Below are positions 23,041 through 34,200 of a stretch of 64,000 nucleotides of DNA, piece by piece. The notes below the pieces were generated by a model. The model did not search any database and was not told the origin of the DNA. It saw only the letters and a list, made by a program, of their open reading frames with translations. The DNA is from Nymphalis io. Lineage: Eukaryota; Arthropoda; Insecta; Lepidoptera; Nymphalidae. Both the position numbers and the translations under genes were made by a program. How positions within the stretch are numbered: position 1 is the first letter of the stretch; each line of letters begins with the position of its first letter. Where the stretch lies: assembly GCF_905147045.1 (NCBI RefSeq), contig NC_065918.1, positions 17,360,001 to 17,424,000 on the forward strand. Direction: 5' to 3'.

Positions 23041-23738
23041 GATCGTGGACTCTTTCGAAGATCATGGTGTTATCTAAACATAGCTTCGATGACATTGCTA
23101 TCATTGTAGCAGGCCAAAAAATTGAGAGGGTGCACAAGTACAAATATCTGGGGCCATGGCTTAATGACAGGAGCTGTGAACAGGAGGTAAAGACTCGCAT
23201 CGAAATAGCTCGAAGTGCCTTCTGCACGTTGAAAAAAGTACTCTGCAATCGCAGACTTAAGATCCCTGTGCACATACGGCTCCTACATTGTTACATCTGA
23301 CGTATACTTCTTTACGGATGCGAGGCGTGGACAATTAAAAAAGACCTCAAAAAACGTATAGAAGCTTTCAAGATGTGGGCATATAGACGTATGTTGGCCA
23401 TTAGTTGGACTCAAAAGGTCTCGAACGTGGAAGTTCTGCAACACGTCAACCAAAAACGGCAAGTTTTGGAGACTGTCAAGAAGAGAAAAGTTGCATATCT
23501 CGGACACGTGCTTAGGTATGAAAGATATGACCTTTTGCAACTGATTATGATGGGAAAAGTTGCCGGAAGGATAGCTGTTGGGCGCAGAAAAAAGTCTTGG
23601 CTGTGCAACATCCGTGAATGGACGAGAATCGCGAGTGCTGCCGAACTCTTTCGCCTCGCGAAGAACAAGAAGGAGTATTTAAAGCTGACTGCCAACCTTC
23701 GCTAGTCGGAGTGGCACTCGAAGAAGAAGAAGAAGAAG
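23041..23738 (+). mobile_element. 5'-truncated LINE, reverse transcriptase C-terminal part
   Basis: The frame at 23064-23705 is open apart from one TGA at 23298-23300. It reads KYKYLGPWLN, RIEIARSAF, then after the stop ILLYGCEAWT, FKMWAYRRML and KVAYLGHVLR, and ends with REWTRIASAAELFRLAKNKK. These are standard landmarks downstream of the RT active site in many insect LINEs. The copy lacks the endonuclease and the catalytic FADD region, as expected for 5' truncation. It ends in a run of AAG triplets at 23719-23738, plausibly the element's 3' simple repeat. Confidence 0.8.
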
Positions 23739-23904
23739 TGGACTCTTTGATAAGTGAAGCACCTGTAACATTCTATTAATAAGAAGTCTTAATAGTTCTT
23801 GTAATGTTCTTGTGTGAACCCATTGGTGTATTCGGTGAAAGTTTTAGTTTTATATAAAACCAAATAAAAAAAAATGATTATAAAATCAAATAAGCTCAGA
23901 GTTA

Positions 23905-23954
23905 GTACGTTGGCAGTGGGCAGCGTCAAAACTCCGCGCCTACTGCCAACGTAC
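23905..23954. repeat. Inverted repeat of about 20 bp, short loop
   Basis: GTACGTTGGCAGTGGGC at 23905-23921 pairs with the tract ending CTACTGCCAACGTAC at 23954, with one mismatch in the first 17. The loop is about 15 bases or less. No terminal-repeat partner elements were recognised. Confidence 0.65.
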
Positions 23955-24330
23955 AACGTAAAAGCTTATACAGCGCTCGATGCTGCGCCTTATCATCGTC
24001 ATCGCGCCTCGGGGAGAGTTCGCACACACACAGTCCGCTCGGTTACCACTATTTGTTCCCATAGAAGTCTTAGTTGGCTAGACAAAGTGACTATTTACCA
24101 TGGCTGACATGTGGCAAAGAGGACTTCATTCATTTTTTTAACACCAGTCACATATTTGCAATCGAACTCCATAGTTACTCGTACATACGTGTTTTATTCA
24201 TCTATAAATGTAAACGTTGGAAACAAATATATGTATAATGTGTAGATTGTTATTAATATCCATACTTTGTATACATCACAAGTAACTACACTTGAAATCC
24301 ATAGTGACGTTTTTTGCTTTTAGTACTACA
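23955..24330. other. Noncoding DNA
   Basis: No feature recognised. Confidence 0.45.
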
Positions 24331-24603
24331 GGTAGCTAGAGTGACATGTAGACCATCTGATGATAAGTGGTCACCACCACTAATAGACATTGGCGCTGTG
24401 AGAAATATTAACTATTCCGTACATAACCAATGCGCCACCAATCTTGGGAACTTAGATGTTATGTCCCTTGTGCCTGTAATTACACTGGCTCACTCACCCT
24501 TCAAACCGGAACACAACAATATTAAGTATTACTGTTTTGTGGTAGAATATCTGATGAGTGGGTGATACCTACCCAGACGAGCTTGCTCAAAGCTACCACC
24601 AGT
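24331..24603 (+). repeat. Interspersed repeat, family A copy 3
   Basis: The best-preserved copy. It contains GATAAGTGGTCACCACC, CACTCACCCTTCAAACCGG and the tail ACCCAGACGAGCTTGC. It aligns end to end with 3738-3989. Confidence 0.8.
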
Positions 24604-24811
24604 GAACTTAACACCTACTACAAAAAAATTTTAAGGAAACACAACTAATGAACCTAACTCAAATCTATAAATATAACAATTGCATTCATATTAGAAAAAT
24701 CCTTATAAAAGACATACACTCTCAATATTCTTTCACGAAAAAAAAATATTACTATTTCCTTATATTACTATTTGGATGTTGTTTATATATATATCCAAAA
24801 AATTGGATTAA

Positions 24812-25135
24812 AAGGTGACGTTACTTACTCTTTACGCTGATGACACTTCTCTGTTTTATTTTGGTAACTCTGTCCATACCATAATTTCAGAAGCCCAAGA
24901 AGACTTAAATAATTTAAATATCTGGTTCCGATATAACCTACTAACAATAAATGATACTAAAACAATTTATATATTTTTTTTCAGTAAAAAATTAGAAAAT
25001 AACACACCACAAGCCATTAATGATAAATAATCAAGTTATAAACAAAGTAGGGGAAGAAAAGTACCTAAGATTAATTTTAGATAGCCACCTAACTTGGAAA
25101 TTACATCTTAACAGAATTAAAAAGAAATACAATTA
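24812..25135 (+). mobile_element. LINE reverse transcriptase fragment (active-site region)
   Basis: Frame 24815-25030 begins at the RT active site, LYADDTSLFYFG, followed by AQEDLNNLNIWF and NLLTINDTKT. After a frameshift near 25023 it continues as GEEKYLRLILDSHLTWKLHL. This is the usual order YADD ... W ... N..KT ... YLG..LD..L.W in jockey/CR1-like LINEs. Both ends are truncated. Confidence 0.75.
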
Positions 25136-25759
25136 AATAAAACAAACAATCACAAAGAATGAATTAATATGAGGCACAAATACATATATGATAATGTAAA
25201 ATAATTTATTAAATTTAATTGTATAAAAAGTAGCAATAAAAAATCAATAAACAACATAAAATAAATAATAATAAATATATAAATTCTCACTCACTCATAC
25301 CACTTCCTAGCTGTACTTAATCCGTGTATTTGCGATAAGACAACCGACATCGACAATAATACAAGGTTTTCACAGATACCCTCTTCGAAATTGTATTTTT
25401 CTATCATTTAATAATATTATTTATACACGCTGCCTTGCCGCGCCGCTTGGCAATTGTTGTAGTAATATTATGTTCTCATGTTATTGAATGTGTTCCTAAT
25501 GAGAATAAAGTTTCTTTAACCCGAAAACTACTACTCTACTATGAAGGTGTTCTAAAATAATAATAATAAGAACCAGTAAATCCTGTTAATTTACACTTAT
25601 TATATTCAATAATATATTTTACATAAGATAATAATTATTAAAATTAAATTAGTTAATTTATATATATTTATAAGCACAATCATAAATAAACACACACATT
25701 ATATACTATAGATTACGTATCAAAATAATAAATAATCGCACATCAATTTAAAAACATCA
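25136..25759. other. Very AT-rich noncoding DNA
   Basis: No feature recognised. It contains short TAATAA and TATA runs, and its right end may include the 3' end of the R1-type element. Confidence 0.45.
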
Positions 25760-26690
25760 GATAAATCTAATGTGTCTTCTCCCTTAGTTACCATTACTTT
25801 GTATAAAAAACCAGCGGTACCCTTTCCGTCTCGACGAGGAGCGCCACGGGATCGCTTCCGCATGCTACCGCGACGCTCTGACTGGTACTGAGAACCCCCT
25901 AATCCCGACGACACTTATTGCGGTGAAGGGAAAAGGTGCGCATAGCGCCTCATTCTTCTCCCCAGTCTTCTTCGGCGGAGCAGGTTTGCAGCGGCGTCCT
26001 CTTCCCGCTCCCGCTTCGTGGCCTCCTTCTGCGACATTACATTTTCACAGGAGACCATTTCCGACCAGCACCCATTGTTTCCGAGCATCGCGTTGATGGT
26101 CCTCGGCAGGGAGAGGGCTCCGCCGACAACTGCCGCCAGGGAAAGTCTCTGGGGCCCCCACGCAGCACACTCCGTCAGGGTGTGTTGCGCCGTCTCGATT
26201 AGCGCACAACACTCGTGGCAGGAAGATGACATTTCCCGCCGTGCTATCTTGTGCAGGTACTTACCGAAGCAGCCGTGTCCGGTAAGTACCTGCGTTAACC
26301 TAAACGAGAGCGTGCCTCGTTTTCTTTTGACCCAGATTCAAGTGGGGACGTACCGCCTCCACTGTCGCCAGGCCCGCTGTGGGGGACCCCAGATCTTCCT
26401 CCCAACTGGCTATCAGGGCTTGCTGGGCTAGAGCCCTGATCCGCCTGACATCCGCCGACCCTGGACGGTCGCCGCGGTCTCTCGCCTCGGCCCGGAAGCG
26501 GTACACCTCTGCGAGCACCTCCGCCTGGAGTTCCCAGGGCGGATCGCCCGCGAGGAGCGTCGCCGCTGTCCAAGACACCGTACGATACCCTCTTATCGCT
26601 CTGACCGCTATGACTCTCTGCGGCCTCCGCAGGAGGGCCCAGTTGTGACTAGTGAGCGCATCGACGCTACTAGACTACCCTACTTCACAT
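25760..26690 (-). mobile_element. R1-type non-LTR retrotransposon, 3'-terminal remnant
   Basis: A GC-rich island in AT-rich DNA, read on the minus strand. Two frames, 26578-26300 and 26232-25915, join through a frameshift near 26320. They give the end of an R1-clade ORF2: DPPWELQAEVLAEVYRFRAE, then FRLTQVLTGHGCFGKYLH, then the zinc knuckle CHECCALIETAQHTLTEC. The C-x2-C-x8-H-x4-C finger after the GCFG.YL motif is characteristic of R1-type elements. Sequence past the stop (below 25915) is probably the 3' untranslated region. The reverse transcriptase core is missing, so this is a dead, 5'-truncated copy. Confidence 0.8.
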
Positions 26691-27699
26691 CAGAAAATAT
26701 CCAAACTTGTTTGCACTGTACTGATATTATTAGTAATAAATACAACAGTAGAAGTAATAAATTTTATTATGTATTAATTTTAATGTCTTTCATATAATAA
26801 CTCATGAGATATTTTAAATTTAATTATAACAAAATATTATATATTTTTAATTCGATGACAATCGTTCAGTTCCCCGTTTTTTATATATGCGCGGGAAATA
26901 CTAATTTTTTTCAACTTTATTACCAAACAATACCAATGACGCTCTGAAACCGATTATATTTTTATTAAATCAAATACAATATAGAAATATGTAATTATTA
27001 AATGAAGTACTTATTTATATAAGTATCTCTAACATTAGGTTATTGTAACATTCATCGTATTACTATGTATTACGTATTACTATGATTTAATCTTTTGATT
27101 AGTGTGAATTTGAATTGATTTGATTTAATTAATTTAGATTTTATATAAATAATTTTAGTTTAATTTAGTATTATAATTTAATTCGAATTAATTGAATCTA
27201 ATTTATAATATGTAAAAACTGTAAAATATTATTATTGTAATTTTTGTCTTTTTACTATTTATTGTTTTGTATTTATGATCCCTGTTTGGTCGAAATAAAT
27301 GATTTTATTATAATTATTATTAATAATATGTTGTTAATAGTAAAAACAAAAGAAAATAATAATTAAACTGATAAACAATACGTTGGTACATAATTAAAAT
27401 TATAAATAGGTCTTTATAACATGTTGTGCTAATTTGGATTTAAACATTTGCATTGAGTTACAATTTTTTATTATTGGAGGTAATTTGTTATAAATCTGCG
27501 CACCTTCGAAGGTAATCATTTTTTTACCGTAGTTTATCGAGTCTTCGGGAGTACCAACCAACTAGCTCGGCGACAACTTTGCTTTGCTACTCCGTGTTTA
27601 AATGCGAATGCCAAGTCAGTATGGAGAGAACTTTTTAGTAGTTAAATAATTAATGTACATATTAGTAATATTTTTAAGGATTTATATTGTTTCTTATTT
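26691..27699. other. AT-rich upstream region of sallimus
   Basis: No coding sequence. Very AT-rich, with short TAAT tracts. One MEF2-like site is noted separately at 27400-27409. Confidence 0.5.
27400..27409 (-). promoter_or_regulatory. Possible MEF2 site upstream of sallimus
   Basis: CTATTTATAA on the minus strand fits the MEF2 consensus YTAWWWWTAR, about 0.7 kb upstream of the start codon. MEF2 drives many insect muscle genes. In such AT-rich DNA a chance match is likely. Confidence 0.2.
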
Positions 27700-28095
27700 G
27701 TTATTGGTGTTGCACGTTGGGGGCGCGGGCGCGGGGCGCGTGGAGGAGGCACGCGGGAGCGCGCGCTGCTCGAAATAACCCGTCGTATTTCGGTCGCACC
27801 GCCCGCCGCCCCCGCACCGCCCGCATCGCCCTCGCAGCGCCGCCGCCGGCGCAGCGCCCGCTCAGCCGCTCCGCACTATCCGCTAACTATTCGCAATCGA
27901 CCGACGTCTTGGTTGTTGGACTTGGGTTATAATGACTTGACTTCTGCTAAATGAACCCGTGGACTAGTATAAGTTTATCGCAGTGGCGTATTTTTTTTTT
28001 TATTAGGCGAGTGCCGAAGCAATCGCTCCCATACGATAAGGACTAATAGCGTCGAGTGAGAGTTTTTTCGTGCGTTGTGCTGCTGAGGCGGCGTG
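27700..28095 (+). promoter_or_regulatory. sls: GC-rich promoter / 5' untranslated region of sallimus (inferred)
   Basis: The AT-rich background gives way at about 27719-27875 to a dense GC/CpG patch, followed by 200 bases leading to the start codon at 28096. A GC-rich patch directly before a first coding exon suggests the promoter and 5' leader. No clear TATA-Inr pair at correct spacing was found, so the start site is not placed, and a further upstream 5' exon is possible. Confidence 0.4.
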
Positions 28096-28252
28096 ATGGA
28101 GAAACAGTCCAGGTGGTCGGAGCAGCGCTCCGAGCAGCGCAGCGAGCAGCGCGTGCAGCAGCACTCCGAGCGGCGCGAGCAAGTCGTGCAGCAGCAGGAG
28201 CGCGTGCAGCGCACCGAGCAGCACTACACACACCAGATGCTTTCACAGCAAG
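28096..28252 (+). CDS. sls: sls exon 1: start codon and Gln/Arg-rich N-terminus
   Basis: ATG at 28096-28098, then 52 residues rich in Gln, Glu and Arg, with repeats of SEQR and ending HQMLSQQ. The donor is CAAG|GTCAGT at 28253. The exon ends in phase 1 and its last G joins TT of exon 2 to make Val, which supports both ends. A Gln-rich N-terminus before Ig1 is known for Drosophila sls. Exons in all other frames here are open only because of a GAGCAGCGC-type repeat. No Ig domain in this exon. Confidence 0.8.
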
Positions 28253-31200
28253 GTCAGTCCAGCTCGACGATCTCCTAACATCATGTCGCTTCTAACACAA
28301 CTGCTGACATCGTATGCTTAGACCTGACATTGCCATCGCGACCTCCATTATATTCTGTGTATTTTCTACTTATAAAAGTTAAAGTTATATCATAAATGTC
28401 ACACGCCGGTCGAAGCCGAGGCTCGGTCCTCGTTCGGATGTGTGAGCGGCCGCTGCGACCGGCCCGCGTATGTCTTTGGTTTCTTTATTTTAAGTAACAC
28501 GTCCAGCAGGAAGAAACCGAAGACGACAGGGACTATTTGTGCATAGCGCTTTTCCACTGAGCGAGTTAGTGCGGCTATTCTGGGGCGCGCGTGGGCGCGG
28601 GCCGCGTGCCTAGAGCCGGGGCGCAGGAATGCGCTCCCGCTCGCATATTTTGTACATTTCGGGGAATGAACTCACTGTCTCCGGCCTATCTTCGATTTCA
28701 AATAAGAGCCGTAAGCGAATTGCTTCATTATAACGATTGACGGTGAAGCGATGAATTTACGCGGCGTGGCGCGGTGCCTCCGAGGCTGGAGCGACCCCGA
28801 TCGGAGTCTTTATGCAATATTTAAATCGTAAATGGCGAACCGAACGATATGACCGCCGCGTGACTTCTCCCGTCACTCTGTTAAGGTTGCAGTGCGAATT
28901 CATACATTAAAACTTGTTTACTTTTATGGCGCAATGTCACGCCCATATAAGGCTCAGAGCAAATAAGTATGTATCCATTCAAGGGTCATTTTTCCTTAAC
29001 ATGAAAACGTCGACTTGTTGCGACAAGGCTGCGCACGTTTACTGATATACCGAACTCGGCAACAGAGTCAGTGAGAACAGACTCGTTTTGATACGTTTCG
29101 GTCAAATTGAAATAATAAAACGAGAACGGTTATGATGGTTTAATAATTATATATGTCCTAAGAAACGAATCGGAAAGTTATTTAGCAAACCTTCTGATAA
29201 ATAAGAACAGTTTGATTAAGCGTGTCATTAAAAAAAAACGAGATCGATCGTATCAGCGTGTGCGCGTTTGCGTGTAGGTAATGAGAGAACACAAAAAATG
29301 TAAACAGAACCTCTGTCTCTCTCGAAGAGCATGGATACGATTATGTATAGGAGAAATTACAATTAGAAACAGCTCAAGCACGAGCTTAAAAAACTTCATT
29401 AGGTACTCCAAACTCTTCAGAGTTCAGACAACATGAAAACAAGCCGTATAACGTATAACGATGCAAGGATAAGCAACGTTATCAGGATCCAATCATTCGA
29501 ATCCCGTAAGCGTTTATACGTCAAAATATTAGATAAGAAGACGAGACCAACGCATAGCGATTCTGCGCCGTTAAGCAGCACTTGTTCAAACTAAGATTTT
29601 GTTGTGTTATGAAAATAGTAAACAGTGGAGGCATGCGTGACTCACTCGCGTACCGTGTGATGGTACCCGGCATCGTGTTGTATAATGTATTCGGCAACGA
29701 TCGGTTTTATAGGAAAGTGATTCAAATAAAAAGTAGGTTTACGTCGAGTCGTTTACGAGTGCTTCCCGCACACACGTTACACTTTACAGAACCAAATTGA
29801 CTGTTTTTTTTATATACGAAATACACATATGATGATAAAAATAATCTTATTTACATATAATATCAAAAACGACACTAAAATTAATTATATCCGTTGTAGA
29901 AAGTGCTCTAGCAAATAATACACTTTAGTCATTACGACATTTTAATTTAAGTATTATTCAAATGTGTCGTTCACTGAAGCGAAAAATTTAGTAAAAAATA
30001 AAGTAATATCACTTGCATACAACACATCCGATGACGGAGTATGCGCAGGCGTGACGTTTACCGTTTTTGTTCTCGATTGCTAATTATCTGTTTTCTATTT
30101 CATCGTGCAGTGGGAAACATAATATAATAGCAAGTTTTGTTTTCCAACAAGGAAAAAGTCGGCGAAATGTCTTTAGTTTTCTTTTAGTGAAATTGACCTG
30201 ATGGAATAAATATTATATCAGTTTAATGTTCATATTGAATTTTAAGTTATTTATTTACTGAAACATATTAAGTCGTGACAGCGTAGTTCTATGCATTGTG
30301 TAAATTCCAGCTAAGCGTTTAACATTTAAGATATTTTCTATTTTATTTATTAGACCAAAATTCTTAAATTTACGAGCTGTTATTATAATTTTTTGTGAGA
30401 AATGGTATTTTAAATGAATATCGCCCGTGTTGTTGCGAACTGGCAACTTGTACAAATTTGGTGCAAGAAGGTTATATTATAAAGACATCGTTTAAAATAC
30501 TATTTGTCGAACAATATATGCGCTTGCGTTCTAATATTATCGCAAAGCAATTTAGTTAATAATTTACAATTAAACATCATAATCACATGGCTTACAACTT
30601 TCACATTCATCTGCTCATGTAACCTAATATCTTAAACCAATATAGATATACCACAAAAGCACACAATTCATTCAAACATTTACATTTACTCATACTTAGA
30701 TCAAACGATTTAGTCGAGATAGGTATCTACTTTTATAAATAACTGTCATGGAGATAAGTTCGAGGCAAAAAATTAAAGAGCATTAGAAGAACAGGGTTAA
30801 TGACGATGACTATCAAAAGTCCCGGGTTGACCCGCGCTCGTAACTGATGTGCGCAGGCGCATATAGCATGGCTCCGCGCGCCGGAACGAGGCGCTCGTTC
30901 ATTATAACGTAACGTATTAACTGTAGCCCGTCGCGGTGCTTGCGCCCGCCTCGTCTTCAGATAGAGTCGTGTCTCGCATCTACACCTTACCTTTATATTT
31001 AGTTATACAATTTAATAAACTAATTAACCCACTTATAATTACAAAGATATTAAATTTTATTGCAACGTTATATTGTTTTCCTATTATTGCAATTGATATT
31101 CGGTCTAATATAATGTATATAGATAATAGTAATAGTACATTGCGGTCAATAGAAATGCTGTAAACTTCAGATCGTCTACAGTTACGGGTTAGGGGTATCG

Positions 31201-34200
31201 AGATCTAGACGAGACGTCGATAGCTTGTCCGATGAAGGTAGGCAGCCCAGGCGTGCTAGCGTGCGTCGAAAGCGAAAGTCAAAAGCTGTCACACAAAACA
31301 TTCCGGTAACATCGCATACTTCAGCTCCGCGTCCGTTTATCCCGAATATCAAGGCGACGACAAGCTCTGAGCGTGATAACGAGGCGGCACTGTTTCACTT
31401 GCTCTCACCCTTCAAACCGGAACGCTATAATACTATGTACTGCAGTTTAGCGGAGGAAAATCTGATAAGTGGGTGGTACATACCTAGACGCCCGCACAGA
31501 GCCCTACCACCTAGTAATTCTTACGAATTATTTTATTACATCCTTAACGTTAACGTATGTAGGTATTCAGATAAATCGGTATGTAAATAAATGTAGGTAG
31601 ATAAAATACCAACATTTATTTACAAGCCAATTTTTAAGTGAATTAGATAGATTTGAAATTCAAATGACAACACAATATTATATACTTTGGAGAGGTTGGG
31701 AGAGGCTATATACTTTTTTTTTAATTTATAAGTCTGGTTTCCAATTTTACTGTCTCTGTAATTTTAATCATCGTAGGTATCGAAGTTTCAAATGAAATAT
31801 CAAGACGCATTCAATTAGAAGACGACCACCCTGTTGTTATAAAACTATATAGGATAGCTTTAGACGAATAAATAGTAACGATACGATACCACGTGAAACA
31901 GTTTAGCAGGTGATAATAAGAGATTAATTATGTTTTAACAACTTCCTCAATTCAAAACTGGTATAAACATTTGATATCGTGCACTTCGGTGATTGACCCC
32001 ATGAATGTCTAATAAAGATTGGGTTTTGTCACGAGCGCTTGTTGGGTAATCTTAATGAAACTACGACGTGTCTTGTGACGATGACGAACAAAATCTAACA
32101 AAAATCTGTTAATCGAACAGATATTCAATTTGCGAATGGCTTTTTTTGCATTTTTTTATTTAAAATATTCATTCATACATTTTGCTGTAAAATTATAACA
32201 TTAAAGAGATATTATTTTAGCGACACGATGTTTGTAAACCGCTCGGCGCTCGCGTAGTTTGACCTCATCGCTGTTCACTTCGGTTGTATTTATTGTGTTT
32301 GTTTTGAAAGACGTATGGCGTTCTTTCGGCGCGAACGAAACTTAAACAAAAATAATTAAAAGTGTGTGCTCTGAATAATTTTCATCGAGACCACTGCAAC
32401 ATTTTGTAGCGCGACATTTATAGGTAGGTATTGTTTACCTGGCAGCATACCGTTTTAACTTTCAGTATTTTTAAATTAAGATATATAAACACGTTACGGA
32501 TAAACTACCAATTGCGCGTCTATACTTTATAAGATTGTGTGAATGATGAAATATTATGTATCATTATGAATGGCGGACTGGACATTTTTATGATCTCCAA
32601 GTTTGCGTTACAAGAAACATCTCTTCACAATATTTATTAGCCATCATTGTGCTAGTTCTAGCTATTCAAATATTTGTTTTTCGTGATCATACTTCAAGCT
32701 AACGAAAAAATAATAGGAGCTCGAATATACGACTTTGTAGTTCTTTACCATTAGTTGCAGCCGGTGTCGGACGAGATAACGCAGACGATGTGACGCGTAG
32801 GTACTGCGTACGACGTCACCGCTAAAGTCTTACGGAATTACTTAATGATTTGAAACACATACAACAGTTTTTTTAAGGTTATTTTGCAGTAACATAAGTA
32901 ATAAAGTTGTGCTGTTAAAAAGTCAGGGTACCGCTCGCAGCGGAACAGATCATTCGATACATCGAGCAGATACCGTAAGTCATCAAGTGCTTACCGAGAT
33001 TTCCGTCCCCGTTAAAGTGAATTATACGCAACTGTGTTGGTGGTTATCTCTGTGATGTATAACTACGTGTATATTTATTTAATACGAGCTGTGCCGCACC
33101 GTTTGAATGGATTGTAAGACTAAAACCGTTATATTTTCGAAGTACCTGAACTGTTATGTTGAAAAAGGGCAAGACATTAACTGTTCGCGAAAAAAGTACA
33201 AACTACAGTGATTAAGAAAAAGTTCAACGTTTTTTCACTTAACCTTTATGTACAAGTCTCGCCCCTTAGGAGAAGACAAATAATTTTATTAATTAAAAAT
33301 AATTAATTATTCAGATAGGATCGATATCAAGCCCCGGTACCTACTTTGTTACTCCTCTTGATGTTATCTTTTATATGGAATTATAAAGACGATACATTTA
33401 AAAATATACTTGACACAAAAAGGAAGTCGGCAGTCTAATTTCAATATCTCGGAGGTCTTACACGAACTTATATTGCAAATGACGTAAGAATTATCCTAAA
33501 CTTGAATGTATTGAGAATAAGCATTCCGTAGTATTTTCTAGTCCTTGTTTTGTTACGTGCGTCCTTTTCATAACTTGATATAATTACCGAGACTACATAC
33601 TTAACGGTTTGTACAAATTAATGCGATATTATTATTTCAGTTTCTTTAATAAAATATATGATATTTTATTTTTGATCATTGCATTCATAATTATATTTAC
33701 ATTATAATTAAAAGCGCGTCGTACGACGAGGCTTCAAATATACATGAAAGCCCCCGAGTGAGCTCGTCACGAAATTGGTCCTAAATAATAAATGGTAAAT
33801 ACGTCCGTGCATTGATTCGATTACGCGCCTCGCGAAATAATTTGATGTTGTGGCGGATTTAGTTACTCAGTTCATTTATCGCGGTGGAGTTTTAGTAAAT
33901 TTCATATAATCAGAAAATAAACAACCGAGTGAAATAAAGACTGCGTGCGATACAACGATACTACTTCCGATATTACCTACGTATATCAATACGAAACGAA
34001 TTTGAATACATTGCAAAATTTCAAATAAGGCCTAGAAAATAATTAATAATTTCACGCCATAAAAGGAACCTTGAATCAATTTACTGCACGACCGTTATGA
34101 TTCATAGGAGTAGAGGCCCAGTGACCATATGCTCCGAGCGGGTCGACCCGGCGGCTGCGCTCTGAGCGGCAGCGCGCGTTACTATGCCTAGACACTAGGA

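Noticed and set aside
26018..26648. Plus-strand open frames across the R1-type remnant
   Set aside because: GC-rich shadow of the minus-strand zinc-knuckle ORF, with no domain.
28003..28233. Minus-strand Leu/Arg-rich open frame across sls exon 1
   Set aside because: It is the mirror of a GC-rich triplet repeat. The plus-strand frame has a matching splice phase and family context.
30852..30960. GC-rich patch in intron 1 as an alternative sls first exon
   Set aside because: A short ATG frame stops after about 15 codons, and no donor in the right phase was found.
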